Origin: Candidatus Intestinimonas stercorigallinarum
GTDB taxonomy: Bacteria > Bacillota > Clostridia > Oscillospirales > Oscillospiraceae
Assembly: GCA_019115345.1 (NCBI GenBank)
Contig: DXDV01000027.1
Coordinates: 1 to 8,042 of the forward strand
DNA: 8,042 nucleotides
Direction of reading: 5' to 3'
In this document: positions 1-6,147 of the stretch, one piece after another
Numbering within the stretch: position 1 is the stretch's first letter
How the letters are laid out: every line of letters starts with the position of its first letter
Notes under the pieces: generated by a model
Database searches by the model: none
What the model saw: the letters and a program-made list of their open reading frames with translations, nothing else
What the model was told of the DNA's origin: nothing
Translations under genes and position numbers: made by a program

Positions 1-61
1 TGACTTCGCGCACGCTCTTGAACTCGTACACATGGCCAAACAGCTTTGTTTTGAGAATCAC
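1..61 (-). CDS. eutB: Ethanolamine ammonia-lyase large subunit, N-terminal fragment (runs off left edge)
   Basis: Only the first 20 codons are inside the window. They read MILKTKLFGHVYEFKSV..., which matches the start of EutB (E. coli begins MKLKTTLFGNVYQFKDV, from memory). EutB is the large catalytic subunit of the adenosylcobalamin-dependent lyase that splits ethanolamine into acetaldehyde and ammonia; its partner EutC should lie beyond the left edge. The start is GTG at 59-61, with an AGAGGTG ribosome binding site 7 nt upstream. It follows the eutA stop by 22 nt, so it is surely co-transcribed with eutA, the reactivase for this enzyme. The identification rests on a short stretch, but order and sequence agree. 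Confidence 0.88.
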   Translation of the reverse strand, partial: MILKTKLFGHVYEFKSVREV

Positions 62-83
62 GCTACTTCACCTCTCGTACTTT

Positions 84-1523
84 TTAAGAATTGAAGATCA
101 GGGTCTTGATCACCACGGGCACCACGTGCCCGTCCGCGACGGGTTCGCCGATGTCCACGTAGTCTCCGCTGAGGGTCTTGATGCCGTCGATGCAGATGAC
201 GTCCTTTTTGTAGTCCAGCATCACGTTCACCGCGTTCCCCAGCACCTTGCCGATATCGGCTTCCACCACAAGGATCAAGGGATGGCTGCTCTCGATCACC
301 TCCTTTGCAGCGTCGATGATGGCCGCCGCGAGGTCTTGGACCTCCGCAAAGCTGGTGCGCTTTTCCCCGCTGAAGGCAATGGCGAGCTGTTCCACCTTGC
401 CCTCGGGCTGATACAGCGGCATCTGCCTGGTGATGGAGGCACGAAACGTCTCCAGCGACGCCTCGTCCTCCTCGGACACCTTGAGAATGGGGACGTTCTT
501 GAGCGGCAGCTTGCCCTCCTCATAGTGGATGGTGCTTCCGCTCACCTCGGTGGTATGGGTCCCCGCGCCCACCACCGTGGCCCGTATGGTCTCGGCGGCC
601 CGGAAAAGCTGCACGGCCTGGAAGTCCGGATTGGCCCGGATGGCCTGGCCCAGCAGCACGCCGATGTCGCCGTAACGGAAAAGGTCGCCCTCCATCTGCT
701 GGTAGACGCAGTCGGCAACGCCGCCGGAGAAGGTGATCGCGCGGATCGCCGGCTCGGCGGGGAGGGGTTTGCCGTCGTTGGTGTAGAGCCCCATGTGGTC
801 CCCGTCCACCGGCTTGAGGTGGAGGGACTGGGCCAGCTGGTCGGCCATCAGGGCGCAGACGGCGCGGAGCTTCCGCTCCTCCGCCGGCTCTCCCACCTGA
901 AGGTCGATGCCGTGGGCCTTGGCAAGGGCCTGTATCTTGGGAAAGAGATAGATGATCCTGCCCCGGTCTACCTTGATGAGGCGGCCGCCGATGTCCAGGC
1001 AGCACACCCCCCGGAGGGTCCCCTTCTCATAGACCGCGATGTTGGTGGTGCCGCCGCCCACATCCAGGTTGGCCACCGCCATGCGGTGCTCCTCGGAGAG
1101 CTTGTCGGCCCCCGCCCCACGGGCGGAGAGGACCGACTCCAGATCGGGTCCGGCGGTGGCCACCACGAAGTCGCCCGCCAGATCGGAGAGAGCCTCCAGC
1201 ACCTCGTTGGCGTTCTCCTTCCGGGCGGTCTCGCCGGTGATGATGACCGCCCCCGTCCGCACCTCCTCCGGCTTCACGCCGGCCGAGTGGTACTCGTCCC
1301 GGACGATCTTCTTCACCGCCTCGGCGTCGATCTCGGTGTTGGACTTGAGAGGGGTGAAGTAGATGAGGCTGCGGTAGACGACCTCCTTATCCACGATCTG
1401 GATGCGCGGCACGGTGTAGCTGCTGGCCCGGTTTTCGATGGTCAGCCTGCTGAAAATGAGCTGTGTCGTGGAGGTGCCGATGTCGATGCCCACGCTGAGG
1501 ATCACTTCATGCAAGGCGTTCAC
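84..1523 (-). CDS. eutA: Ethanolamine ammonia-lyase reactivating factor EutA
   Basis: A 479-residue protein of the usual EutA length. EutA is an actin/Hsp70-fold ATPase that restores ethanolamine ammonia-lyase after its B12 cofactor is inactivated, by exchanging damaged cobalamin for fresh. Visible motifs: the phosphate-1 loop SVGIDIGTSTTQ (residues 10-21), GAVIITGETARKENA (91-105), the phosphate-2 motif NLDVGGGTTN (152-161), an adenosine-type FSGGVADC (265-272), ATVVGAGTHT (315-324), and a C-terminus GDYVDIGEPV...VPVVIKTLIF that closely follows enterobacterial EutA. The start is GTG at 1521-1523; only a weak purine-rich stretch (AAGAAGAG) precedes it, but the MNALHEVILSVGIDIG start aligns with EutA starts. 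It lies downstream of a strong terminator that separates it from eutW, so its expression probably depends on read-through or antitermination. eutB follows 22 nt later. Confidence 0.95.
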   Translation of the reverse strand: MNALHEVILSVGIDIGTSTTQLIFSRLTIENRASSYTVPRIQIVDKEVVYRSLIYFTPLKSNTEIDAEAVKKIVRDEYHSAGVKPEEVRTGAVIITGETARKENANEVLEALSDLAGDFVVATAGPDLESVLSARGAGADKLSEEHRMAVANLDVGGGTTNIAVYEKGTLRGVCCLDIGGRLIKVDRGRIIYLFPKIQALAKAHGIDLQVGEPAEERKLRAVCALMADQLAQSLHLKPVDGDHMGLYTNDGKPLPAEPAIRAITFSGGVADCVYQQMEGDLFRYGDIGVLLGQAIRANPDFQAVQLFRAAETIRATVVGAGTHTTEVSGSTIHYEEGKLPLKNVPILKVSEEDEASLETFRASITRQMPLYQPEGKVEQLAIAFSGEKRTSFAEVQDLAAAIIDAAKEVIESSHPLILVVEADIGKVLGNAVNVMLDYKKDVICIDGIKTLSGDYVDIGEPVADGHVVPVVIKTLIFNS

Positions 1524-1550
1524 CCGCTTTCTCTTCTTGATCGCTGTCTG

Positions 1551-1604
1551 AAAAAAGACAGCCCGAAGCCGCGGAAGGGCCTCTCCCTCCGCGCTGCCGG
1601 GCTG
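1551..1604 (-). terminator. Strong intrinsic terminator between eutW and eutA (probable regulated attenuator)
   Basis: Read on the minus strand, AGCCCG (1603-1598) pairs with CGGGCT (1565-1560). The helix continues as AGC/GCT and GCGGA/TCCGC, then GGG/CCC, closing on a six-base loop AGAGGC (1584-1579). About 18 pairs form with small bulges, followed by a run of six T (1556-1551). It lies inside a polycistronic eut operon, after the eutW stop and 27 nt before the eutA start, where a constitutive terminator would cut off eutA and eutB. In E. faecalis, antiterminated leaders are known in the eut locus, including upstream of eutA (recalled). A second hairpin, CTGTCT/AGACAG (1561-1544), holds the T-run in its loop and overlaps the last bases of the 3' arm, so the two cannot fully coexist. 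Confidence 0.75.
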
Positions 1605-1643
1605 CGCCGCTCCGTCTCTCCGTCCGGCGCTACGTCACGCCGG
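1605..1643 (-). promoter_or_regulatory. Candidate EutV-binding or antiterminator hairpins at the end of eutW
   Basis: CCGGCGT (1643-1637) pairs with GCGCCGG (1630-1624), seven pairs including one closing T-G wobble, around a six-base loop GACGTA (1636-1631). The eutW stop codon TAG (1632-1630) sits in the loop and closing pair. A competing hairpin, GCGCCG (1630-1625) with CGGCGC (1609-1604), reuses the same 3' arm and encloses a direct repeat of GACGGA. A second hexaloop hairpin overlapping the terminator 5' arm is only weakly visible (CCG/CGG around GCAGCG, 1600-1589). The loop has G at position 4, as ANTAR targets do, but G rather than the recalled A at position 1. The structure is seen by eye; the EutV link is inferred from the locus. 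Confidence 0.4.
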
Positions 1644-3057
1644 CCGCGTCCACGATCTGATTTTTAAATTCGAAGGTCACATGGGTCCCGTCCGGTCCCG
1701 AATCCACGCTCAGGCTCCCCCGGAGCTTATCCTTCACCATGGTCTGGACGATGGACAGGCCCAGCCGGTCGGTGCGGACGTTCTCCACATCGTAGCCGCT
1801 GCCGTCGTCGATGACCTCGATGCGGGAATACAGCTCCCCGCGGGTCACCACGATGCGGACCAGTCCCGTCTCCCGGTCCTGGAAGGCGTACTGAAGGGAG
1901 TTTTGCAGCAGCTCGTTGATGATGAGGGCCACCGAGGTGGCGATATCGGAATCCACCTCGAAGTCGTCCCCCTCCAGGGTGATGTTCACGTCGAAGTGGG
2001 GGCGGGCGAAGTAGCGGACGGTGTTGTTTTTGATGTTGAGGATGACCTCTCCGATCTTTACCTGGTCCACGCCGCTCTGTGCCAGGAGCTCATGGGTGGT
2101 GGCGATGGAGAGGATGCGGTTCATGCTCTCCCCCAGCACCTTCCGGGTCTCCTCGTTGTCGGAGCGCCGGACCTGGAGCCGCAGGAGGCTGGCGATGGTC
2201 TGGAGGTTGTTCTTGACCCGGTGGTGCATCTCCTTGATGGCCACCGACTTGAGGATGAGGGCCTTTTCCTGCTCCTTCTTCCAGGTGTTGTCCTGGATGA
2301 CCACGGCGAAGGCCATGTCCTCGCTCTCCAGCTGGATGCGCTTGATGGAGAGGCTGTGCCGCCCTACGGTGGTCTCGATCACCGAGTAGCCCGACTGGTC
2401 GGGATCGTCCACCCGCTCCACCAGGCGCACGTTTTCGTAGAGCTGACCCAAGGGGTCTTCTATGTACCCGAGCTGGCGGTAGAGGTCCTTGGCCAGGGAG
2501 TTGCGGAAGGCCACCAGTCCCGTCCGGTCCACCATGAGGAGGGCCTCGTCGATGCACTCGGTGAGCCAGTTGTTGCTGCCCACCATGTGGCTCAGGGCGT
2601 TGGCGATCTGCTCGTAGCTCTGCTCGGAGAAGTGGAGCCGCTCGCTGACCTGGCGCTGCTCATCCACCCGCTGCTCCCGGATGAGCACCCCGATGACCCG
2701 GTCGCCGGCGGCGTTCTTGATGGGCTCCACCGACTGGATGGTGCGGCCGTTCTCCTGGGTCACCGCCTTCATCTGCTTGGTGGCCACCCCCAGCCGGAAG
2801 GTCCGGGCCACGGCGGGCTCGTTCTCCTTCCGGGCCAGCAGGCCCACCACCGTCTTTTTATAGGAGGACGGCACGTAGGAGGGCTTGGCCTCGGCCACCA
2901 CGATGGCGTCCCCATCCCAGGAGGGACAGTCGATGAAGATATCGGCGTCCTCCAGGTTGGCCAGGGGCTGGAGCACGGCGCTCATGCCCTGGATGGTGGC
3001 GATCTCCTCCTCCGTGAGGTCCGTGTACTTTTGGCATAGCTCCCGGATGACGTCCAT
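1630..3057 (-). CDS. eutW: Sensor histidine kinase EutW
   Basis: A soluble sensor kinase of about 475 residues with no membrane segments, so it senses a cytoplasmic signal (ethanolamine in characterised relatives). Domains in order: an N-terminal sensory domain (about 1-140, of the kind found in EutW/PdtaS kinases), a PAS-like region (about 165-260, with ALLMVDRTGLVAFRNS), then a HisKA_2 phosphoacceptor MHHRVKNNLQTIASLLRLQ (His at about 278/279), an ATPase domain with N-box NELLQNSLQYAF and DDGSGY, and GLSIVQTMVKDKLRG near the end. Two starts are possible: GTG at 3063, which overlaps the eutV stop, or ATG at 3057. The GGAGGG site at 3071-3066 is 8 nt from the ATG but only 2 nt from the GTG, so ATG is preferred. 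Coupled to eutV, its cognate regulator. Confidence 0.95.
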   Translation of the reverse strand: MDVIRELCQKYTDLTEEEIATIQGMSAVLQPLANLEDADIFIDCPSWDGDAIVVAEAKPSYVPSSYKKTVVGLLARKENEPAVARTFRLGVATKQMKAVTQENGRTIQSVEPIKNAAGDRVIGVLIREQRVDEQRQVSERLHFSEQSYEQIANALSHMVGSNNWLTECIDEALLMVDRTGLVAFRNSLAKDLYRQLGYIEDPLGQLYENVRLVERVDDPDQSGYSVIETTVGRHSLSIKRIQLESEDMAFAVVIQDNTWKKEQEKALILKSVAIKEMHHRVKNNLQTIASLLRLQVRRSDNEETRKVLGESMNRILSIATTHELLAQSGVDQVKIGEVILNIKNNTVRYFARPHFDVNITLEGDDFEVDSDIATSVALIINELLQNSLQYAFQDRETGLVRIVVTRGELYSRIEVIDDGSGYDVENVRTDRLGLSIVQTMVKDKLRGSLSVDSGPDGTHVTFEFKNQIVDAAGVT

Positions 3058-3059
3058 GC

Positions 3060-3647
3060 TCACTGCCCTCCGGACTTCATCAGGATGATCTCAGCCACCC
3101 GGCGCATGGACAGGTTCTTGGTCTGGCTGAGCTTGCGGATGTAGTCGTAGGCGTCCTGCTCGCTCATGCCCTCCTGGGCCATGACCTGGCCCTTGGCCTT
3201 TTCGATGATGCTGCGGTTCTCCAGCCGCTCGGAGACCTTCTGCATGTCCTTGCGCAGCCGCTTCATGTCCTTGCTGCGGGCCACCGCCAGCTCGATGCTG
3301 GGGACCAGGGACTTCTCGTCGATGGGCTTGACCAGGTAGCCGGCCACCCCGATGTCCTTGGCCTGCTCCACGAACTCCCGCTCGCTGTACGCCGTGAGCA
3401 TCATCACCGTGTCGGCCAGATTCTCCTCATAGATGATCTTGGCGGCGGAGAGCCCGTCCAGCAGCGGCATCTTGATGTCCATGAGCACCAGGTCGGGCCG
3501 GCACTGCTTGCAGACCTCCACGGCGTCGAAGCCGTCGGCGGCCTCGCCCACCACCTGGTAGCCCTCCTCCGCCAGCAGCTCCTTTAAATCCATTCGGGTA
3601 ATGGGCTCATCGTCGGCGATGACCACCCGGATCCCGTCCTTGCACAT
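3060..3647 (-). CDS. eutV: ANTAR-domain response regulator EutV (RNA-binding antiterminator)
   Basis: 195 residues. Residues 1-125 form a receiver domain: acidic pair D12/D13, phosphoacceptor D57 in LVLMDIKMP, T85 and K107 (VKP). A short coiled linker rich in K, R and E leads to a C-terminal ANTAR domain (about 135-192) with RSIIEKAKGQVMAQ, the AYDYIRKLS segment and MRRVAEIIL. ANTAR domains bind RNA: phosphorylated EutV dimers bind paired hexaloop hairpins in nascent leaders and stop terminator formation. The likely targets in this window are the leaders before eutG, eutS and eutA. The start is ATG at 3645-3647 with AAGGAGGAAGAG upstream. It lies 43 nt after eutP and abuts eutW, its kinase. 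In Enterococcus and Listeria EutV is also sequestered by a B12-riboswitch-controlled small RNA; none is visible here. Confidence 0.96.
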   Translation of the reverse strand: MCKDGIRVVIADDEPITRMDLKELLAEEGYQVVGEAADGFDAVEVCKQCRPDLVLMDIKMPLLDGLSAAKIIYEENLADTVMMLTAYSEREFVEQAKDIGVAGYLVKPIDEKSLVPSIELAVARSKDMKRLRKDMQKVSERLENRSIIEKAKGQVMAQEGMSEQDAYDYIRKLSQTKNLSMRRVAEIILMKSGGQ

Positions 3648-3690
3648 GCTTCTCTCTTCCTCCTTGCTCCGCCGGCGTCCGTCCGCCCGG

Positions 3691-4137
3691 CTACAAGTAG
3701 CCCAGGAAACGCAGCAATTCCTCGACTCCCTCGCCGCTGACGCTGCTGGTCACGAACAGCTTTTCCGCTCCCGCCATGCGCAGATATCTCTTCGCATGCT
3801 CGACCTGCTCCGGCGCGGCAATGTCGCTCTTGGTGACCACGCCCAGTGTAGGCTTGGCAAACTGGGTGTTGTAGGCCGGCGGGAACATGGTGCCCTCCTC
3901 GGTGGCGTCCTGGACCAGGAGCACCACGTCGGCGTCGGTGGCGGTCACCATCAGGGCTCCCCGGAAGTACCGCCGCTCCAGATATTCCCCCGGCGTGTCG
4001 ATCATGGTCTGGTTGATGACCTGGACCGTCTGGGTCTTATGATAAATGAGGTCCTCCTGATTGATGCGCTGGCACAGGGTGGTCTTCCCCGCCGCCGAGC
4101 GCCCGATGAGGATGATCCGCTTTTTTCTCTCCGCCAT
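3691..4137 (-). CDS. eutP: EutP/PduV-family GTPase-like protein
   Basis: 148 residues, typical for EutP. It is a small P-loop protein: Walker A/G1 GRSAAGKTT (residues 10-18), DTPGEYLE (G3-like), VTKSD (G4) and a C-terminal SSVSGEGVEELLRFL. Members are tied to ethanolamine or propanediol microcompartments. Salmonella EutP has been reported to have acetate kinase activity, and PduV has been linked to microcompartment positioning, so the exact role is unsettled. The open frame extends upstream into eutS, but the ATG at 4135-4137 gives the family-typical MAERKKRIILIGRSAAGKTT start and lies 8 nt after the eutS stop. Its ribosome binding site is weak (GAGAAG), suggesting translational coupling to eutS. 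Confidence 0.93.
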   Translation of the reverse strand: MAERKKRIILIGRSAAGKTTLCQRINQEDLIYHKTQTVQVINQTMIDTPGEYLERRYFRGALMVTATDADVVLLVQDATEEGTMFPPAYNTQFAKPTLGVVTKSDIAAPEQVEHAKRYLRMAGAEKLFVTSSVSGEGVEELLRFLGYL

Positions 4138-4145
4138 GCCGCTTC

Positions 4146-4496
4146 TCAGGTCTTGGTCATGGGCGCCGGACTGAAGCCCATCATGTCGCACAGCACCCGC
4201 ATCACGCCCCGGAGCGCCGCCTCCACGGCGGCCACGTCGCCGGTGATGACCAGGGAGCCGTTGAAGCGGTCCACGAAGCCGACCTCCACCGCTCCCGACT
4301 TGGTGGCCACATCGGCGGCGATCATGGCGCCTTCGCTGGGGGTGATGGTCATAATGCCGATGGCCCCCCGGGCGTCCAAAAGCCCCAGCTTGCTGTAAAG
4401 CGTCTCGTCCGGGCTGGCGATCACGTGGCAGAGGGTCACCTGCTTACCGGGGACAAATTCCTGTATGATGCGTTTTTTCTCGTCCAATTCGATCAC
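4146..4496 (-). CDS. eutS: Ethanolamine microcompartment shell protein EutS (BMC domain)
   Basis: 116 residues; E. coli EutS is 111. EutS is a BMC-domain shell protein that forms bent hexamers in the facets of the ethanolamine metabolosome, which encloses the lyase and keeps volatile, toxic acetaldehyde inside. Key matches: KKRIIQEFVPGKQVTL near the N-terminus, GAIGIMTITPSEGAMIAADVA in the middle, and VGFVDRFNGSLVITGDVAAVEAAL followed by CDMMGFSPAPMTK at the end. The start is GTG at 4494-4496, with an AAGGAGGG site at about 4505-4512. A much longer open frame runs upstream through the leader and over eutG in another frame and is not real. It is first in the eutS-P-V-W-A-B block, behind its own promoter and leader terminator, with eutP 8 nt downstream. 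Confidence 0.94.
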   Translation of the reverse strand: MIELDEKKRIIQEFVPGKQVTLCHVIASPDETLYSKLGLLDARGAIGIMTITPSEGAMIAADVATKSGAVEVGFVDRFNGSLVITGDVAAVEAALRGVMRVLCDMMGFSPAPMTKT

Positions 4497-4536
4497 AGCC
4501 CTCACCCTCCTTCCCAAAAGGCGGCGCCCTTTGACA

Positions 4537-4586
4537 GAAAAAGCTCCCGAAGGATCAATCTGTTCCAGCATCAATCCCTGGGAGCT
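4537..4586 (-). terminator. Leader terminator upstream of eutS
   Basis: AGCTCCC (4586-4580) pairs with GGGAGCT (4548-4542), seven pairs. An inner GGGAT/ATCCT helix and a CTG/CAG tip follow, and the 3' arm runs straight into TTTTT (4542-4538). It sits in the untranslated leader between the promoter at 4702-4730 and the eutS start, where an unconditional terminator would silence eutS through eutW. It is therefore best read as a conditional terminator. The 5' arm is shared with the candidate hairpin at 4582-4595, giving the mutually exclusive pairing expected of EutV-type antitermination. Confidence 0.7.
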
Positions 4587-4657
4587 CCGTCGCTCGGCTA
4601 AAATCCGCGGCTCATGGACACACGCTGCTTCCGGCACTAACGGCGTGCCTTCCGCCA
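4582..4657 (-). promoter_or_regulatory. Candidate EutV-responsive hairpin pair in the eutS leader
   Basis: The downstream hairpin is GAGC (4595-4592) with GCTC (4585-4582) around the hexaloop GACGGA. Its 3' arm lies inside the 5' arm of the terminator, so forming it would block termination. The upstream candidate is TGGCG (4657-4653) with CGCCG (4645-4641) around a seven-base loop GAAGGCA; it competes with another stem, GGCAC/GTGCC (4649-4633). The 45-nt linker between hairpins and the seven-base upstream loop make this less convincing than the eutG leader. The downstream loop shares the G1-A2-N-G4-N-A6 pattern with the eutG leader's second loop. The EutV link is inferred from operon context. 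Confidence 0.4.
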
Positions 4658-4701
4658 CATTTACACAAAAGCGTCCAAATTTACGCCGGCGCTTTTTGTT
4701 T

Positions 4702-4730
4702 ATTTTATCAGCCAAACCCCGCGTTGTCAA
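4702..4730 (-). promoter_or_regulatory. Sigma-70/SigA-type promoter for eutS-P-V-W-A-B
   Basis: A perfect -35 box TTGACA (4730-4725) and a -10 box TAAAAT (4707-4702) are separated by exactly 17 nt. Transcription should start at about 4695, leaving a leader of about 200 nt before the eutS GTG. No regulator site is obvious; control probably acts at the leader terminator. No convincing terminator follows eutG (only a weak ATGTTT/AAACAT hairpin overlapping the -35 box), so read-through from eutG may add to expression. Confidence 0.8.
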
Positions 4731-4771
4731 TGTTTTTCTGCAAACATAGGACCTTGCGGGAACATCCGTGC

Positions 4772-5905
4772 TCAGGGGATCTTGCCGATATAGGCTTTCC
4801 GGAACACCTGGAGAATATCCTCCTTGGAGCAGGGGCGGGGGTTGGTGGCGGTGCAGCGGTCGGCCAGGGCGGCCTCCGCCATGGCCTCCACCTCGGCCTC
4901 GAACGCCTCCCTGCCCACTCCGGCAGCCTGGATGCTGGAGGGGATGTGGAGCTGCTCCACATACTTCCGGGCGGTGCGGATGAGGTTGAGGGCGCTCTGG
5001 CGGACGCTGGAGCTCTCCAGCCCCAGGAGACGGGCGATCTTGGCGTACCGCTTGGCCACGGGGGTGAGGCTCTCGGAGCAGCCGGCGTTGAAGCTCATCA
5101 CATAGGGCAGGAGGATGCCGTTGGCCCGGCCGTGGGGAATGTGGAACCGGGCGCCCAGGGCGTGGGCCATGCCGTGGTTGAGGCCCAGGCCGGAGTTGGA
5201 GAAGGCCATGCCGGCTAGGCACGAGGCGTTGTGCATGCCCTGCCGAGCCTCCATGTTCTCCGGCTCCCGGTAGGCGGTGAGCAGGTGCTTGCGCACCAGC
5301 TTGATGGACTTCTCCGCCGCGGCGTCGGAGAAGTCGTTGGCGGCGGTGGACACCAGGGCCTCCACCGCGTGGGTAAAGACGTCGATGCCGGTGTCGGCGG
5401 TGACGGAGGGCGGGACGCTGGCGGTGAGCACGGCGTCCAGGATGGCCGCGTCGGGGAGGAGGCTGTCCTCCACCAGGGGATACTTGACCTCCTTCTCCGG
5501 GTCGGTGATGACGGCGAAGCGGCTCACCTCGGAGCCGGTGCCGCTGGTGGTGGGCACGGCAATGAAGCGGCAGTCCCGCATGTCGCAGGCCCGGGCGGCA
5601 AAAAAGACGATGGCCTTGGCCGCGTCGATGGGGGAGCCGCCGCCGAAGGCGATGACGGCGTCGGGCTTGAACTCCAGGATGGTGTCCACGCCCTTGGTGA
5701 CGGTGGCGATGTCGGGGTCGGCCTTCACCTGGTCGAAGATCCGGTATTCCGCCCCCGCCCGATCCAATACATCGGTGATGTAGCGAATCTTTCCGCTGGA
5801 GGCCATAAAGCCGTCGGTGACGATAAAGACCCGCCGCAGGCCCGGCGCGATGGTCTCCAGGCCGCCGCCCATCAGGATTTTGGTCCGCACGCTGAAGGCG
5901 TTCAT
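4772..5905 (-). CDS. eutG: Iron-containing alcohol dehydrogenase EutG
   Basis: 377 residues, full length for group III Fe-dependent alcohol dehydrogenases. It should reduce acetaldehyde from ethanolamine cleavage to ethanol while regenerating NAD+. Visible are the nucleotide-binding GGGSPIDAAKA (88-98), the family signature region PTTSGTGSEVS (118-128), and metal ligands by family position D175 and H179 (GIDVFTHAVE), H244 (LNHGMAHALG) and H258 (HIPHGRAN). The start is ATG at 5903-5905 with GGGAGCGGAG upstream; an in-frame extension to 6019 would include the leader terminator and lacks a site. It is transcribed alone from its own promoter and leader, just upstream of the eutS block. The name relies on context, since PduQ and other family members look alike. 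Confidence 0.9.
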   Translation of the reverse strand: MNAFSVRTKILMGGGLETIAPGLRRVFIVTDGFMASSGKIRYITDVLDRAGAEYRIFDQVKADPDIATVTKGVDTILEFKPDAVIAFGGGSPIDAAKAIVFFAARACDMRDCRFIAVPTTSGTGSEVSRFAVITDPEKEVKYPLVEDSLLPDAAILDAVLTASVPPSVTADTGIDVFTHAVEALVSTAANDFSDAAAEKSIKLVRKHLLTAYREPENMEARQGMHNASCLAGMAFSNSGLGLNHGMAHALGARFHIPHGRANGILLPYVMSFNAGCSESLTPVAKRYAKIARLLGLESSSVRQSALNLIRTARKYVEQLHIPSSIQAAGVGREAFEAEVEAMAEAALADRCTATNPRPCSKEDILQVFRKAYIGKIP

Positions 5906-5963
5906 AACACTGCTCCGCTCCCTTCCTGGCCGCCGGCTCCGGCGGCCCGCTGTCCAAAAGCAT

Positions 5964-6006
5964 AAAAGCGCCCTGAACGCAGAATGAATTCTCCGTTCAA
6001 GACGCT
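5964..6006 (-). terminator. Long leader terminator upstream of eutG
   Basis: Thirteen consecutive pairs, three of them wobbles, join 6006-5994 (AGCGTCTTGAACG) to 5979-5967 (CGTTCAGGGCGCT). One G-G mismatch follows, then AGAA/TTCT closes on a TTCA loop. The 3' arm ends in TTTT (5967-5964), and another TTTT follows at 5959-5956. It lies about 57 nt downstream of the expected transcription start and about 60 nt before the eutG ATG, so it must be conditional for eutG to be made. Its first seven bases are shared with the second ANTAR-type hairpin (6017-6000). Confidence 0.78.
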
Positions 6007-6055
6007 GCCTCGCATCCACCGATTTATCAGCCCTCCACTGCCCCGCGGACGGCTG
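6000..6055 (-). promoter_or_regulatory. Dual-hexaloop ANTAR (EutV) target in the eutG leader
   Basis: Hairpin P1 is CAGCC (6055-6051) with GGCTG (6032-6028), a symmetric G-G mismatch, then TCCGC (6049-6045) with GTGGA (6038-6034), around the hexaloop GGGGCA. After a 10-nt linker, hairpin P2 is GGATGC (6017-6012) with GCGTCT (6005-6000), including wobble pairs, around the hexaloop GAGGCA. P2's 3' arm is also the start of the terminator 5' arm, so P2 and the terminator exclude each other. Two short hairpins with six-base loops, a short linker and overlap with a terminator are the defining plan of ANTAR antitermination sites. Both loops have G at position 4; position 1 is G where I recall the consensus as A. 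EutV is encoded 2.4 kb downstream. Confidence 0.7.
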
Positions 6056-6069
6056 TCAATTACGATGGA

Positions 6070-6098
6070 ATTGTACGATATCAAAGCCGTTTTGTCAA
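6070..6098 (-). promoter_or_regulatory. Sigma-70/SigA-type promoter for eutG
   Basis: -35 TTGACA (6098-6093), 17-nt spacer, -10 TACAAT (6075-6070). The expected start is near 6063, placing the whole dual-hairpin and terminator leader downstream of it. It diverges from the acetyltransferase promoter at 6148-6176, with 49 bp between the two -35 boxes. Confidence 0.82.
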
Positions 6099-6147
6099 GT
6101 TTTTTCTCCCACGCCGGCCCTTCTTTGTGCGATATGCGAAAAACGGT

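Noticed and set aside
18..3039. Long plus-strand open frames opposite eutA (549 aa) and eutW (452 aa)
   Set aside because: They are antisense shadows of high-GC codon usage, with low-complexity H/D/G/L-rich translations and no recognisable domains; eutA and eutW on the other strand are unmistakable.
4517..4532. Hairpin AAAGG/CCTTT with six-base loop GCGCCG just before the eutS ribosome site
   Set aside because: The loop has C at position 4, the stem is short and it lies after the terminator, so it does not fit an antitermination site; it could at most modulate translation.
4730..4747. Terminator after eutG
   Set aside because: Only an AT-rich ATGTTT/AAACAT hairpin without a T-run is present, overlapping the eutS -35 box; not a credible terminator.
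4497..5963. In-frame upstream extension of eutS giving a 605-aa protein
   Set aside because: Its N-terminal part is an R/P/G-rich out-of-frame translation of eutG and of the leader. The GTG at 4496 with AAGGAGGG gives the normal EutS length.
6020..6060. Possible cobalamin riboswitch in the eutG leader (CAGTGG/CCACTG resembles part of a B12 box)
   Set aside because: The match is short, on the wrong strand for eutG, and none of the multi-helix B12 riboswitch core is present; the bases are fully used by hairpin P1.
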